Assembly: GCA_964017235.1 (NCBI GenBank)
Contig: OZ024938.1
Span: 9,725,454-9,789,453, forward strand
Source: Sabellastarte sp. h YS-2021
Lineage: Eukaryota > Annelida > Polychaeta > Sabellida > Sabellidae
DNA length: 64,000 nt
Direction of reading: 5' to 3'
The notes under the pieces were generated by a model. The model made no database searches, was not told the DNA's origin, and saw only the letters and a list, made by a program, of their open reading frames with translations. The translations under genes and the position numbers were made by a program. Shown piece by piece: positions 1 to 10,400 of this stretch (position 1 is its first letter; each line of letters opens with the position of its first letter).

Positions 1-1740
1 CCAAATTTGGCAAATTAAGGAGAATATTTGAGGATGAAGTGACCACTCTGTCTGAATTATTTTGTCCTTCCTGGAGAGACTGTCGGCTATGACATTGAGG
101 CAACCCTGAATGTGTCTGGCTCTTATGAGTATATTTCGAGGATTGCAGTAGGCCATGATGCGCCAAACCAGGAGACACATGTCCCATGAGTGTGTTCCCC
201 CTTGTTTGTTCAGATAACTGACTACAGTGGCGTTGTCTGTTGCTATGAGAACCCTCTTGTCTAGAATTCTGTTTTGAAAGTTTTTTAAGGCCAGAAATAC
301 CGCCTTTAACTCTAGGACATTGATATGAAGCAATTTTTCCTGATCTGTCCAATTGCCACTGACTGTCAGATTTTCTAAATGAGCTCCCCAACCCTGGTTT
401 GACGCATCTGTGAAAATAAGGGTATTGTGTTCCTGAGGATGTAAAGGACAACCCTTTTCTAGATTTTTGGGGTCTTTCCACCACTGAAGAAAACTTTTCA
501 GAAGATTTGAAACCGGAATCTTCAGGTCTAGAGACTGGGGATATTGCCAATGTGTCTTCAGGTACCACTGAAATGGACGCATGTGGAGCCTGCCCATTGG
601 TATTGTCTTTTCTAGGGATGCTAGTACACCTATCAGGGACATAAGCGACCTTGGGGTTGTTAGTGATACGACCTCCATGTCCTGAACAGCTTTTGCTAGA
701 ATTTTCAACTTCTTTTGGGTTGGAAAAACCTTCCCTTGTACCAAATCGAAATGGTAGCCCAGAAAGTCGATTTTTTGTGTAGGTACGAGCTCTGATTTTT
801 CGAAGTTTATCACGAAACCTAATTCCTGGATTGTGTGAAGAAGTTCTTTTGTCTGGCTCATGCACTGGTGTTGGGAGCTTGCCCTTAACAACCAGTCGTC
901 CAGGTATTGGTGAACTCGAATTCCTCGAGACTGAAGAACGAGTTTTGCTTCTTTTACAATCCGCGTGAACTCTAGTGGTGCTGTTGCTAAACCGAAAGGG
1001 AGAGCTTTGAACTGATACGTTCTGTTGTCTACATGGAAGCGTAGCAAGTGTTGAGAGTCCGGATGTATGGGCACGTGAAAGTACGCGTCTTTTAAATCTA
1101 TGGACACTACCCACTCGCTCTTTGTCAGAGAATTTCTTATAATTTCTGCAGTTTCCATTTTGAAGGTCGGTATATGCATGTAGCTGTTCAGAACACTGAG
1201 ATCTATTACTGGCCGCCATTTTTTGCCGGGTTTCGGTACAAGAAATAATCTGCTTGAGAAACCTAGAGTTGTGCAGTCCTTGAGATGGTAAATTGCGTCT
1301 TTTTGAAGCATTTGAACTACGCAATCTTGAAGGAAGCCATGTTTTTCCTGTCTTCCGTACCCGCTTTGCATTATGGGATAAACAGACAGGGGCGGATTCG
1401 ATTGGAGAGGAATTCGGTAACCCCACCTCAAGACCTGCACAACTCTGGGATGACAATAAAGATTCTCCCATACCTGCCAAAAATGCTGCAAACGGCCCCC
1501 ATGGTGAGTAACTACGCTGTAGTCACCTACGCTTGCTTCCACCTCTTCTGGAAGGCTGGGAAGAGTGGAAGTTTGGTTTCTTGAAGGAAGATGAGTTCTG
1601 CTCACGAAAACTCTTCTGGTTGTAGTTGGAATGCTGTTTATTGGTATTCCTGTCATCAGAGTGTCTTTTGAAACTAAAGGAAGACTTTTGATCTGTTCTA
1701 GGCCTTTTTGGAGACTTTTGAATCTTCTTTTCAACCTCAT
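1..1740 (-). CDS. DIRS copy A reverse transcriptase/RNase H, open, partial
   Basis: The frame is open from ATG 1740 to the left edge, with no stop in the stretches I translated. RT motifs: FLVPKPGKKWRPVID near 1240, the FKALPFGLATAPLEFTR block near 980, and catalytic YLDD near 895-906. RNase H: LIFTDASNQGWGAHL near 400, then the ELKAVFLAL and ATDNATVVSYLNKQGG blocks (about 200-320), then HIQGCLNVIADS near 90. It reads straight through the A-run where copy B is shifted. Replication enzyme of a DIRS element; overlaps gag. The truncation comes only from the window edge. Confidence 0.9.
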   Translation of the reverse strand, partial: MRLKRRFKSLQKGLEQIKSLPLVSKDTLMTGIPINSIPTTTRRVFVSRTHLPSRNQTSTLPSLPEEVEASVGDYSVVTHHGGRLQHFWQVWENLYCHPRVVQVLRWGYRIPLQSNPPLSVYPIMQSGYGRQEKHGFLQDCVVQMLQKDAIYHLKDCTTLGFSSRLFLVPKPGKKWRPVIDLSVLNSYMHIPTFKMETAEIIRNSLTKSEWVVSIDLKDAYFHVPIHPDSQHLLRFHVDNRTYQFKALPFGLATAPLEFTRIVKEAKLVLQSRGIRVHQYLDDWLLRASSQHQCMSQTKELLHTIQELGFVINFEKSELVPTQKIDFLGYHFDLVQGKVFPTQKKLKILAKAVQDMEVVSLTTPRSLMSLIGVLASLEKTIPMGRLHMRPFQWYLKTHWQYPQSLDLKIPVSNLLKSFLQWWKDPKNLEKGCPLHPQEHNTLIFTDASNQGWGAHLENLTVSGNWTDQEKLLHINVLELKAVFLALKNFQNRILDKRVLIATDNATVVSYLNKQGGTHSWDMCLLVWRIMAYCNPRNILIRARHIQGCLNVIADSLSRKDKIIQTEWSLHPQIFSLICQIW

Positions 1741-3055
1741 TTAACACAGTTGGACAAAAAAGATCATGAGACTTGAAGCCCGTCCTTCTTAGTCTGTTGA
1801 AATCGTGCTCGTTGAGGTTGGGAGCAAGATTCTTGAGTACCGTATCTCTTCGTGCCAGTTCCAAGTTACAAGATGCAGCAATCGAATTATCAGTCACGTT
1901 TTCTAAAGCCTTTTCAATAGAAGCAATACAACTAAATTGAATCTGAAGGCCAGACAGCATAGTTTCTAACTCTTTGATGATGGCTTGATCCTTTGTGGAG
2001 GATTTTAAAGTCAACATGGTGGACTCCAGGTTATTGGCCGTCTTTTCTATGGCATTGAGAAAGAAATGCACATACGACAGGATCTGTACATGCTCCCTGT
2101 TTACTGTTTCTAACAGAACATGTTGCTTCATGGGAATACGGACTGAAGACGGAATAGGCCCAGGAAATGATGAGCGAAAAGAATCCTGGCATCTTGGAGC
2201 TTGGAATGAAAAGTCCGCAGACGTGGACTTATAAAACTTCATTGGTGCCCTTGTGAAATATAAGAAATTGTCATAGTTCAAAGGGTTAGTCTTTAGAAGG
2301 TAAGGTTGATCTTGTTGTGGGTTTCCAGAGGACTTCTTTTCATAAAAATCCCATCTCTCCAATACTCCATCTACAGGAGGCATGACCATTGGTAATAAAG
2401 ACGATTTTCGCTTGTCTTTTTGTCTAGAACCAAAAATGCGGGAAGGTTGTTCGGAGAATTGCTCAGGAATAGTGAGTTGTAACAAAGAACGCACCGCAGC
2501 AAGGGTTTGTCTGTAGGAAGGGTCGTCTTCAATGTCATCAGGTGAGGGCGATCTGTCACGTTTCTTTGAGTTGTTTAACTCTTGAAGGGTGGAGTCTTCG
2601 TCTGAGGCTTCGCCTTCCTCAGAATGAAGAGACACAGAAACCTCGCTGTTTCTGTCTTTAAGAGCAGTTAACTGGCCCTGCATATCATCTAATCTTTGTA
2701 AAATGGTTTGAAGGGGGTCTGTCGTAGTTCCCTCCGTTGTAGGTCGTGGATTGGAAGAAACTGGGTTTTGGTGGCACTCCACCCCCAGTAAAGCATCTTC
2801 AATCTCTTGAGACACCACGCTAGGTGTAGATTTTTCTTTTCTTTTACTCTTATGGACCAGTTTACGCTTCTGATCCTCAGAGAATTGTAGACAAATAAAG
2901 CAATCTTCTTCTTTATTCTTCACACAAACGTCATTGCCACGACCTTTTTCCCTGCATGGAAAGCAGAATTGATGACAATCCCAGTCAAATAAAGGATGTC
3001 CGCATCCTGGTGCACGTTTAAGTTCCTTCGAGTTTTTGACCTGCGAATCGGCCAT
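1523..3055 (-). CDS. DIRS copy A gag-like protein, intact
   Basis: A 510-residue open frame. I chose the ATG at 3055 because copy B's gag starts at the equivalent place (MAEG.. there, MADS.. here), although the frame is open further upstream through the terminal repeat. Near the N-terminus is a Cys/His cluster (CGHPLFDWDCHQFCFPC, then C..C) that could bind zinc. An acidic, Ser-rich middle follows, then a helical core and a Lys/Arg/Ser-rich C-terminus ending RRGGSKRR, likely nucleic-acid binding. It overlaps the RT frame by about 218 bases. The gag role is inferred from position and composition. Confidence 0.82.
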   Translation of the reverse strand: MADSQVKNSKELKRAPGCGHPLFDWDCHQFCFPCREKGRGNDVCVKNKEEDCFICLQFSEDQKRKLVHKSKRKEKSTPSVVSQEIEDALLGVECHQNPVSSNPRPTTEGTTTDPLQTILQRLDDMQGQLTALKDRNSEVSVSLHSEEGEASDEDSTLQELNNSKKRDRSPSPDDIEDDPSYRQTLAAVRSLLQLTIPEQFSEQPSRIFGSRQKDKRKSSLLPMVMPPVDGVLERWDFYEKKSSGNPQQDQPYLLKTNPLNYDNFLYFTRAPMKFYKSTSADFSFQAPRCQDSFRSSFPGPIPSSVRIPMKQHVLLETVNREHVQILSYVHFFLNAIEKTANNLESTMLTLKSSTKDQAIIKELETMLSGLQIQFSCIASIEKALENVTDNSIAASCNLELARRDTVLKNLAPNLNEHDFNRLRRTGFKSHDLFCPTVLNEVEKKIQKSPKRPRTDQKSSFSFKRHSDDRNTNKQHSNYNQKSFREQNSSSFKKPNFHSSQPSRRGGSKRR

Positions 3056-3109
3056 GATGATAGAAGAAGAAACGATGCTGCTCCCAGTACGACCAAAAAT
3101 GTAATGAAG

Positions 3110-3286
3110 AGTTTCTAGACAGTCACTCTCGTCTACGGTATCGGCGCATGCGCGGATATTCGCAGACAAAGGGGTCACTTCTCGACAAGAAAAGTCTTTA
3201 TTAAAAGACTCGTCGGTCGATGCTTTTGCTCCACAAAACCAAACCAAGCACTTGTGAGGATAAGGTAAGGCTATTTTACGCAATAA
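3110..3286 (-). repeat. DIRS copy A right inverted terminal repeat
   Basis: Shares with copy C the block around GACAAGAA..GTCGGTCGAT..TTTTGCTCCACAAAACCAAA and the terminus AAGCACTTGTGAGGATAAGG. It also contains GCGCATGCGCG, matching the alternating GC-rich core seen in all three copies. Confidence 0.75.
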
Positions 3287-3401
3287 AAATATATTTCTAA
3301 AATTCATCAGTAAAGATGGAAAAATAATATCCTTGTCCTTACCTTGTTTTTTGACAAATAAAATTAAAAAAAATAATAGATTACATTGGTTACTTCTATA
3401 G

Positions 3402-3519
3402 GTTATCCACCAGTATGTCTCATTCAGGAGGATAAAGTTACACATGAATTTGACTTGGGTGAAAAAACAATTTTGGCAGAAATAGTGTTCCGCGAAAGGC
3501 ATCCCAGGGGAAGTTATAG
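3402..3519 (+). other. Candidate stray coding exon on the plus strand
   Basis: Open frame bounded by an AG (CTTCTATAG) and a GT (TATAG|GTTTGT). It encodes YPPVCLIQEDKVTHEFDLG and then EKTILAEIVFRERHPRGSYR. The composition is exon-like, and the pattern (PVCLI...HEFDL.E..L.EI) recalls the N-terminal segment before the GTPase P-loop in atlastin/GBP proteins. That likeness is weak and from memory of the family pattern only. It lies between DIRS A and host exon 17 but on the opposite strand, so it would be a captured fragment or part of another gene. It could also be chance. Confidence 0.3.
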
Positions 3520-3717
3520 GTTTGTGACACTATTATATTTCTGTAGTTCTCACCCAGTGTTTCAAATCAGCATTACTTAGATTAGGCAGCATAAAAACAA
3601 AGGAAAGTCAGGTTGACACTGACTGGGAATAAATCATTTTCTTTATCAGTTTTAGATGATCATTGGCCATATAACCATATCCAGGTAAACATGACGGGAA
3701 AAGAGGTTTGGCACAAG

Positions 3718-3764
3718 CCCCCCCCCCACCACCACCACCACCACCACCACCACCACCACCACCA
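3718..3764. repeat. C-run followed by (CCA)n microsatellite
   Basis: About ten C bases followed by roughly twelve CCA/ACC units. The His-only and Trp/Gly-only reading frames here come from the repeat. Confidence 0.97.
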
Positions 3765-4338
3765 TATTCTGTATTTCGAAGCCAAAAATAACATGTCTTT
3801 AGTGTACACTGGAAGTACATAAATTACAATTATTCCAGTATTCTGATGACTTTCAATGACTGGGACACTTATGTTCAACTTGTTCACACTGATGAAGTTC
3901 TAGGGACTCCACAGTACTTCGATTTAATCACTAGTACCTAGTTCACACCTTTCTGAGTCATGACTTACAACTGACTGTCATTCAGCTTGTCTACCTTAGG
4001 CTATAGCTGGACCAGGTTCAGTCTGCTTTGTGTTATGGTAGCACACCTTTGTGGGGATTCGCTTTTCGGTAGGCCAACCTCACTGTGATTCAACACAACT
4101 CGGAATGTGTTTTGCATTCAGGGCCACTGTTTTTTTTAAAAGTTTGAAACACCTCTCACTGAGATACCTACTGGTGGGGTGGGGATATACAGGTTGGCTC
4201 ATTGTTGAATATATATTACCCAGATAAGAGGGTCTCTTTTCAAAGCCATAAGGACAAGGTTGCTAACTGGACAACGAATACATACAAATACTACCATAAA
4301 GACAGGTAGGACTTAAGCATTACATTGAATAAGCTTAC
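3765..4338 (-). other. Host intron, no feature seen
   Basis: Intron after exon 17. I found no LRR-like or in-phase exon on either strand, only ordinary AT-rich sequence. Confidence 0.6.
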
Positions 4339-4400
4339 CTTCTAATAGCAGCAATCCGACATCCGACACCTTAGTATTCCCCAGCCGCAGCTTTTTCAGA
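4339..4400 (-). CDS. Host gene exon 17: one leucine-rich repeat, last in window
   Basis: A 62-base exon with acceptor TATTTGCAG and donor GTAAGC. Encodes LKKLRLGNTKVSDVGLLLL. Phase 2 in, 1 out. A strong donor shows the gene continues. No in-phase exon is seen between 4338 and 1, so the next exon should lie left of DIRS copy A, outside the window. Confidence 0.9.
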
Positions 4401-7400
4401 CTGCAAATAGAAATATAAGTACACTTGTCAGAAAATGCATGTAGTCTTGTCCCTCTAGTACTGTCTCCAGTGAAACATTGCCCAAAGTCTGTCAAATGTG
4501 TAGCTTAACAAGACGGATGTGTACTTGATCTACATTGCAGTGCAGGCAAGAGTGGCATTTGGCATTTGTATACATTGAAAGTAGGTGGTCGTACAAGAGC
4601 TGTGGGGCCTTTAGGCATCAGGTATGCTGTGTCTGGTGTTGTAGATGCACAATGCTACAGTAAGGTAGGTGCTGAAATACTAGTGTAGAGAAAACCAATA
4701 TCAAGATACTTGTAAACCAGAGCCAAAGTCCAAATTCTTATAAAACTTAGCAAAATTCTAATAAAACTTAACATACAGGAGAGATTAAGTGCCATAAAAG
4801 TCCAATTGGAATTAAAACAATTCAATTTGTGCAACTTTTAAAAGAAAATATTGCCAATTCTAGTTATTTTATACTAAAGAGTTAGTCTTGTTGCAGTCAT
4901 GGGATGCGGAGTGGTAGCAATTACCAGTTACTTTCAAGCTGCAACAGGAAAGGACAAAAAGTTTTACTCAACAAATTTATTGAATAATAAAAATAATAAA
5001 TACAGCCAACTGAGATTCTCTTAATAGTTCATACAACAATACAATAATGAAGCCATTTTGACCTGACCACAGTCCTATCCAAGTAATTAAAAGTTAAGTT
5101 TTTCCACTCTATCCGGCAATCTGTCCTGTGATCACAAAGTATCTACATGCAAATGTTCAGCCTGTCTGCACAACTAAACTGTCCACTCCAGGACAATATC
5201 CAAAATTCAGCAAATCTACTCTCTGGTAGATCCACAGACTATATCCAGTTCATTCCAATACGAATTCACCACAAAATGTATAGAACTAGCAGTTTGTATC
5301 TACTTAACACACAGTATAACAGTTTTAAAGACCTCTGTCCATATAGCACACCAACTCAAAACTGAACTGACTGCGGCCAGGCCCTCCATCCCATATATAT
5401 TATAGCTCTGGCTTATGGAATGTTTCAAAAGGATGTGTACAATACAGACCAGAAGATTCCAGAAAGAAATATAAACATGTCAACACATTTCCAAGAAAAG
5501 CACAGGGGTGTTTCCCAACATGATCAACATCTATTAATAGATCTTCCAATTTAGCTCAAAAGAGGTCACCAGCTAGCTAGACTAATTCTGTAGACTACAG
5601 AGAAAATCAATAATTCAAACTCCTGATATGATAAAAGAACTCTGCACTTATAACAGTGTTGTCCTTGTTAAAAGACACACTGGCAGAGTGGCCTTATATG
5701 AAACACTCTTTATAGAAAAAAGTATTGCTAGTAGTGGTTGTACAGAAATTAGTACAAAGATCTTCACTTACCTGAGCAGTTTTCCAATATGTTCCATGCC
5801 AGCATCACCAACATTGATGTAGTTTGTTAAATCTAAGGTATGCAGGGACATTCCTATATATTTAACAGAAAACAACAGAAAATCAATAGAAAGGCTCAAT
5901 GGTAAAATATCAAACCATGTATAGTACCTCACCTTTGGACAGACACAATATTTTGCCCCACACTCCTCTTGGTATACATCTGCTGTTAATACAAGACGTA
6001 GCAATCCAGAGAAGATATTCCTAAAGGATAGTTTCTAAAGGAGAAGATGCTCCTTCCTCCCATTATAGTTCTTGAATTTATAAATAAAAAGTTCACTTAA
6101 ACAATTGTTTCTCATATGATGCTGCAAAATCTTTGTAATGATTTACCACTAGAAATTTTAACTGCTCCTAGTAGACTCTTTCATGTTTCCAAAGTTGACT
6201 TAAAACCTATCTGTTTCATAAGTCTTTCCATCCCTAGGTTATCGACTACCGAACGGCAATGGTCTCCTTGGTTACAACCCTTATCATGTTCAATGAGTTT
6301 TGGTTTATGTCTTATGTGTGCCTTAGAATCCACTAGTTCGGAGATTAAGCACTTGGATACCCAATGTACTTATATTTGTTCATCAGCAGTACTGTTTGCA
6401 CAACATCTATTTGTTAATGCTGGCACAATGTTTGCAAACTTCACTATTATCATTCACTGGTTCACTGGAGAGCAATGATCAGTAAAATTCAAATATTACA
6501 ATCAATAGTTTCTAAAAACCCATTTCATTGAAACCTTTCTGTCGCAATAAAACACTGGCTAGAATCATATTTTGTGAAAATTTGGTACATTCACCAGTTA
6601 CAATCATAAACTAGCAGTAAATGCAAAAAATATAAAGTAAACAGAACACACCTTGGGCTGTTTCCCATTGTCATCAAGGTGGCCATAAAATAAGCCAATC
6701 ACAAGTGAGGATAGGTCAACTTGATCAATCCTGACTTGTGACAAGCATGGTATGTAGTGAGAGAAACGTTTGGGAAAGGCTTTTAGGTTATATATTTGGT
6801 AATATATGTGGTGATCTGTGTGTCTATATATTGCTTTTCCCCATTTAATATTTGATTTTTTTGTTGTTGTTGTCTGATTCACACTTTGATCAATATTTGT
6901 CCACATTTTTTTCTGATATGAACATCAACATGTATTACCATGGCAATCTCCCAGCACCACTATTTAGCATATTTTCATTACTGGCAAAATTCATACATCC
7001 TTCCAGTTCACTTTCTCGACCATACACTTCATACACCAAAAACACACAAGTCTTTCAGCCATTATTTTAGAATTTTCTCCCTTTCTATAAAACAACCAGT
7101 TCCTCGGTAACATGCTTTAGAAAGCAGCTTAAGACTCACCATTCCTTTTCACACCCATAAATTGTAACAAATTTTATTGTAATTTAACTTTTTACAAGTT
7201 AAATACTTACCTTATCCTCACAAGTGCTTGTTTGGTTTTGTGGAGCAAAAACGTATCGACCGACAAGAATTTTTTAAGGAATATTCTTGTCACAAGAGGT
7301 GACCCCTTGTCTGCGCATGTCCGCGCTTGCGCAGTAGTCGTTGTCGACAGACGAATGTCGAGAGCTCTTCATTGTATTTTTGGTCCCCAGAAAACAAATT

Positions 7401-10400
7401 ATGCGGGGAGGTAGGGTGGGTTTAAGTGCTTGAATACAACCATAACAGGTCGAGGGTATTTGTTTTGGCCACACTGTTAGATGATTGTCAGACAAGGGGT
7501 CACCAAATAAAGCACTGATAAGAGGATAAGATAAGCTTCTATAATCCACATCTTAGGTTATATATTACTTCTTCAACACAGATAAGTAATTTGCTAACCT
7601 CAACAAGAGATCCATGATGTGGTCGTCATTGTTGCTGCTGTTGCTGTTGTAGATAATTTTACAACAAATCATATAGCAGTATTAACCATCACCCAGTATT
7701 GGCCGGAGATGTCTGCATGACTCCCCAAACAAGATGTCATCATCTGACAATGAGAATATCTCCAAGCAGGCAAACTGAACTGCATAAACTGCAGATATGG
7801 GGCCATATGTAAGTCAAGAAAGACATATGTCAGTGACACAACACTTGTATAACTGGAGAGAACATAAATATGGGAGTCATATCAATAACATGTATAAATA
7901 CACAAAATCTGACTACATGCTGAGGTGAATCCACAAGGCCCAAATTGTTCATGGACTGGTCATGGGATTGCCAAGCTACATCTTCGAGTGGAATGTAGCA
8001 AAGAATTGTGGGTCTTCCAATAACAAGAGTTTGATATCTGCTCAGGTAAGACCCCACTCTTGAAAACTAAAGAGGCAGCCATGGATGTAATATGTGTCTC
8101 AATGTATGGATTCTGAGAATCAGAATTAAAGGAGTGGCAATCTAATCATGCATCCAGATTGATCCAGGAAGAGATAGCAGAACTCAAGATATCTCCGTCA
8201 AGCCTTCCTTAAAAGATATGAGCAAGAGATTCTTCACCCCCTTGAAATACTTGTACTGTCTTGATAATACTAAGTACTGTAAGAGGGCAGAGTGTCACAA
8301 CATCAGTCCAACGTCAGCTCAAGAAAGGTTTGTGAGCTGGAATGACCACTGGTTTGAGCCATCTGGGGCATCAGAAACCAACTGATTCTTGCTAAAATCA
8401 GGAGAAGGAGACTTTCCCTTTTCTCCAAGCAGTAGTCCTGTCCAAGAAGGATGTAAGTGCTGTAGGAGGACAACGAATCATGTGTCTAGGCAATTTGAGT
8501 TCAGGAATGATGTAGAGCTGAAGAGACCACTGGAGCCAATCTAGACCAATTGAGGCTAATAGGTCCTTGCTGAAAAGGTAGGTAGGAGGGAGAAACTGTA
8601 ACCTCCTTCCTATGAGGCTTGTGTCTGAAGGAGCCAAAGTCCCAGAATACACTTCCAATGCCATTGCAACAGTCTTGCAAGTCAAACTTTTTTTTTTTTT
8701 GACTGACTGACCTCCTTTAAAGGTTAATAAGGAGCCTTTTGTGAAAACCAACAGAAGCAAAGGCAAATCCCTTGATGCTACACCTCTGTTAGCAGTGGGC
8801 TTCTCTCTATAAACACTTGCAATAGGCCTTTAAAGATCCAGGCTTTTGCTCAACTCCTGCACGAAAAATTTAAATGATCAGCTTTGGCTGCTGCAAAGCC
8901 AACAATAGTGACAGGTTTCAGATTTTTGCAAGTAAATGGATAAAAAAATCTAGTATATTTGAGACAGTAGGCTCTGAGATGGCCACCTTATTCCGTGGGT
9001 ACCAGAGCTCAAAATGGCCCATCATGACTCATACATTCCAAGATGAGGGTCCTAGAGATGCCCTAAATCTCTCTACCCCTTGCTCAGAGAATGATATAAG
9101 AGATTCTGAGTGGTGTTAAGGTGCCAAGCATGAAGGTGCCAATGCAACAGATTCAGATGGTATTTCTGACTGAATGGCTGTTTCTGAGACCAGTGAAGTA
9201 GCTGTAATGGAGGTTTGGTTGAATGACTCATCAGACCCCAAAGCCAATGCATCATGGGCCACCAAGGGGCCACTACAATCATTTTGCACCTGGTGTTCAC
9301 TTGTTCAATGACTTTGTGGAATAAGTGGTATAGGACAAAAGGCCTAGCAGTCCAGAACCTCCAACAAGATGTTTAAAGCATCTATGTTCAGAGCATTTGC
9401 ATCCGGGACTGTCAACATAGAATGGAAGTTTGTGACTCATATTGGTGGCAAAAATCTCTACCATTGGTATTTGACAAACTATGTAAATCAAATAGAATAT
9501 TTAAAGATGAAGAGACTATCCTGTCTGTATTATTTCGTTCTTTGTGGAGAGGCTGTCATGATATCTAGGCAACCCTGAATATATCTGGCTCATATGAGAA
9601 TATTTCAAGGATTGCAGTAGGCCAAGATGCAGCATACCTGCATAAAACACCTATTGTTGACTTGTGCCAAACTTGCATGTTGTCTAGAACCATAAAGGGA
9701 GTAAGAACCATTCTGTACAGATTACTTTTGTCCCTTCTGTAGAGATCATTGAGTATGACATTTAAGCAACCCCAGAATATTTCTGTCTCTTATGAGTATA
9801 TTTCAAGGATTGCAGTAGGCCAGGATGCGCCAAACCTTTATCCCTTCTGGAGATGATGTTGGGTATGACCTTTTAGCAACCAAGAATAAGTCTGTCTGTT
9901 ATGAGTATATTTCAAGGATTGCAGTAGGCCAAGCTGCGCCAAACTAGGAGGTATATGCTCCCCCCCCCCCCTGTTTGTTCAGATAACCGAACACAGTGGT
10001 GTTATCTGATGCTATCAGAATTCTTTTGTGTAGAATTTGTCTTGAAGGCTTTTAAGGGCTGAACACACTGCCTTCAGTTGTATGACATTGAAATGTAATA
10101 TATACATTTTTAACTGTCCAAAGCCACTGACTGTGATGCTTTTAGATGGGATCATCAACCCTGGTTTAATGCATCTACGAAAATAAGGGAATTGTGTACC
10201 TGTGTATAGAAAAGGCATCCTATTTCCCATTCTTTGGCATTTTCCACCACTGAATATACCTTTTCAGAAGGATTTGAAACAGGAATTCTCACAACTAGTG
10301 ACTGGAGATATTGCCAGTTTGTTGTAGATACGGCTGAAAGGCACACATACTTAAGTAACCCATTGGTATAGTCTTTTCCAAAGATGCTCGTACCCCTACC

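Larger units (their letters stand above)
1..3286 (-). mobile_element. DIRS-type retrotransposon, copy A (5' part; cut by window edge)
   Basis: The right terminus (GATAAGGTAAGGCTATTTTA then CGCAATAAAA, ending near 3286) is the same as in the right ends of copies B and C. The inverted-repeat region (about 3110-3286) matches copy C's more closely than copy B's, so A and C are one subfamily. Gag is at 1523-3055. The RT/RNase H frame is open from 1740 to the left edge. The tyrosine recombinase and left repeat lie outside the window. It sits in the host gene intron downstream of exon 17, in sense orientation. Confidence 0.88.

Noticed and set aside
3608-3887. Poly-His, poly-Gly and poly-Trp open frames
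   Set aside because: All arise from the CCA microsatellite and flanking C-run; no conserved sequence around it.
6604-6906. 100-codon minus frame in the intron before exon 16
   Set aside because: Low-complexity, no splice sites in the required phase, no recognisable motif.
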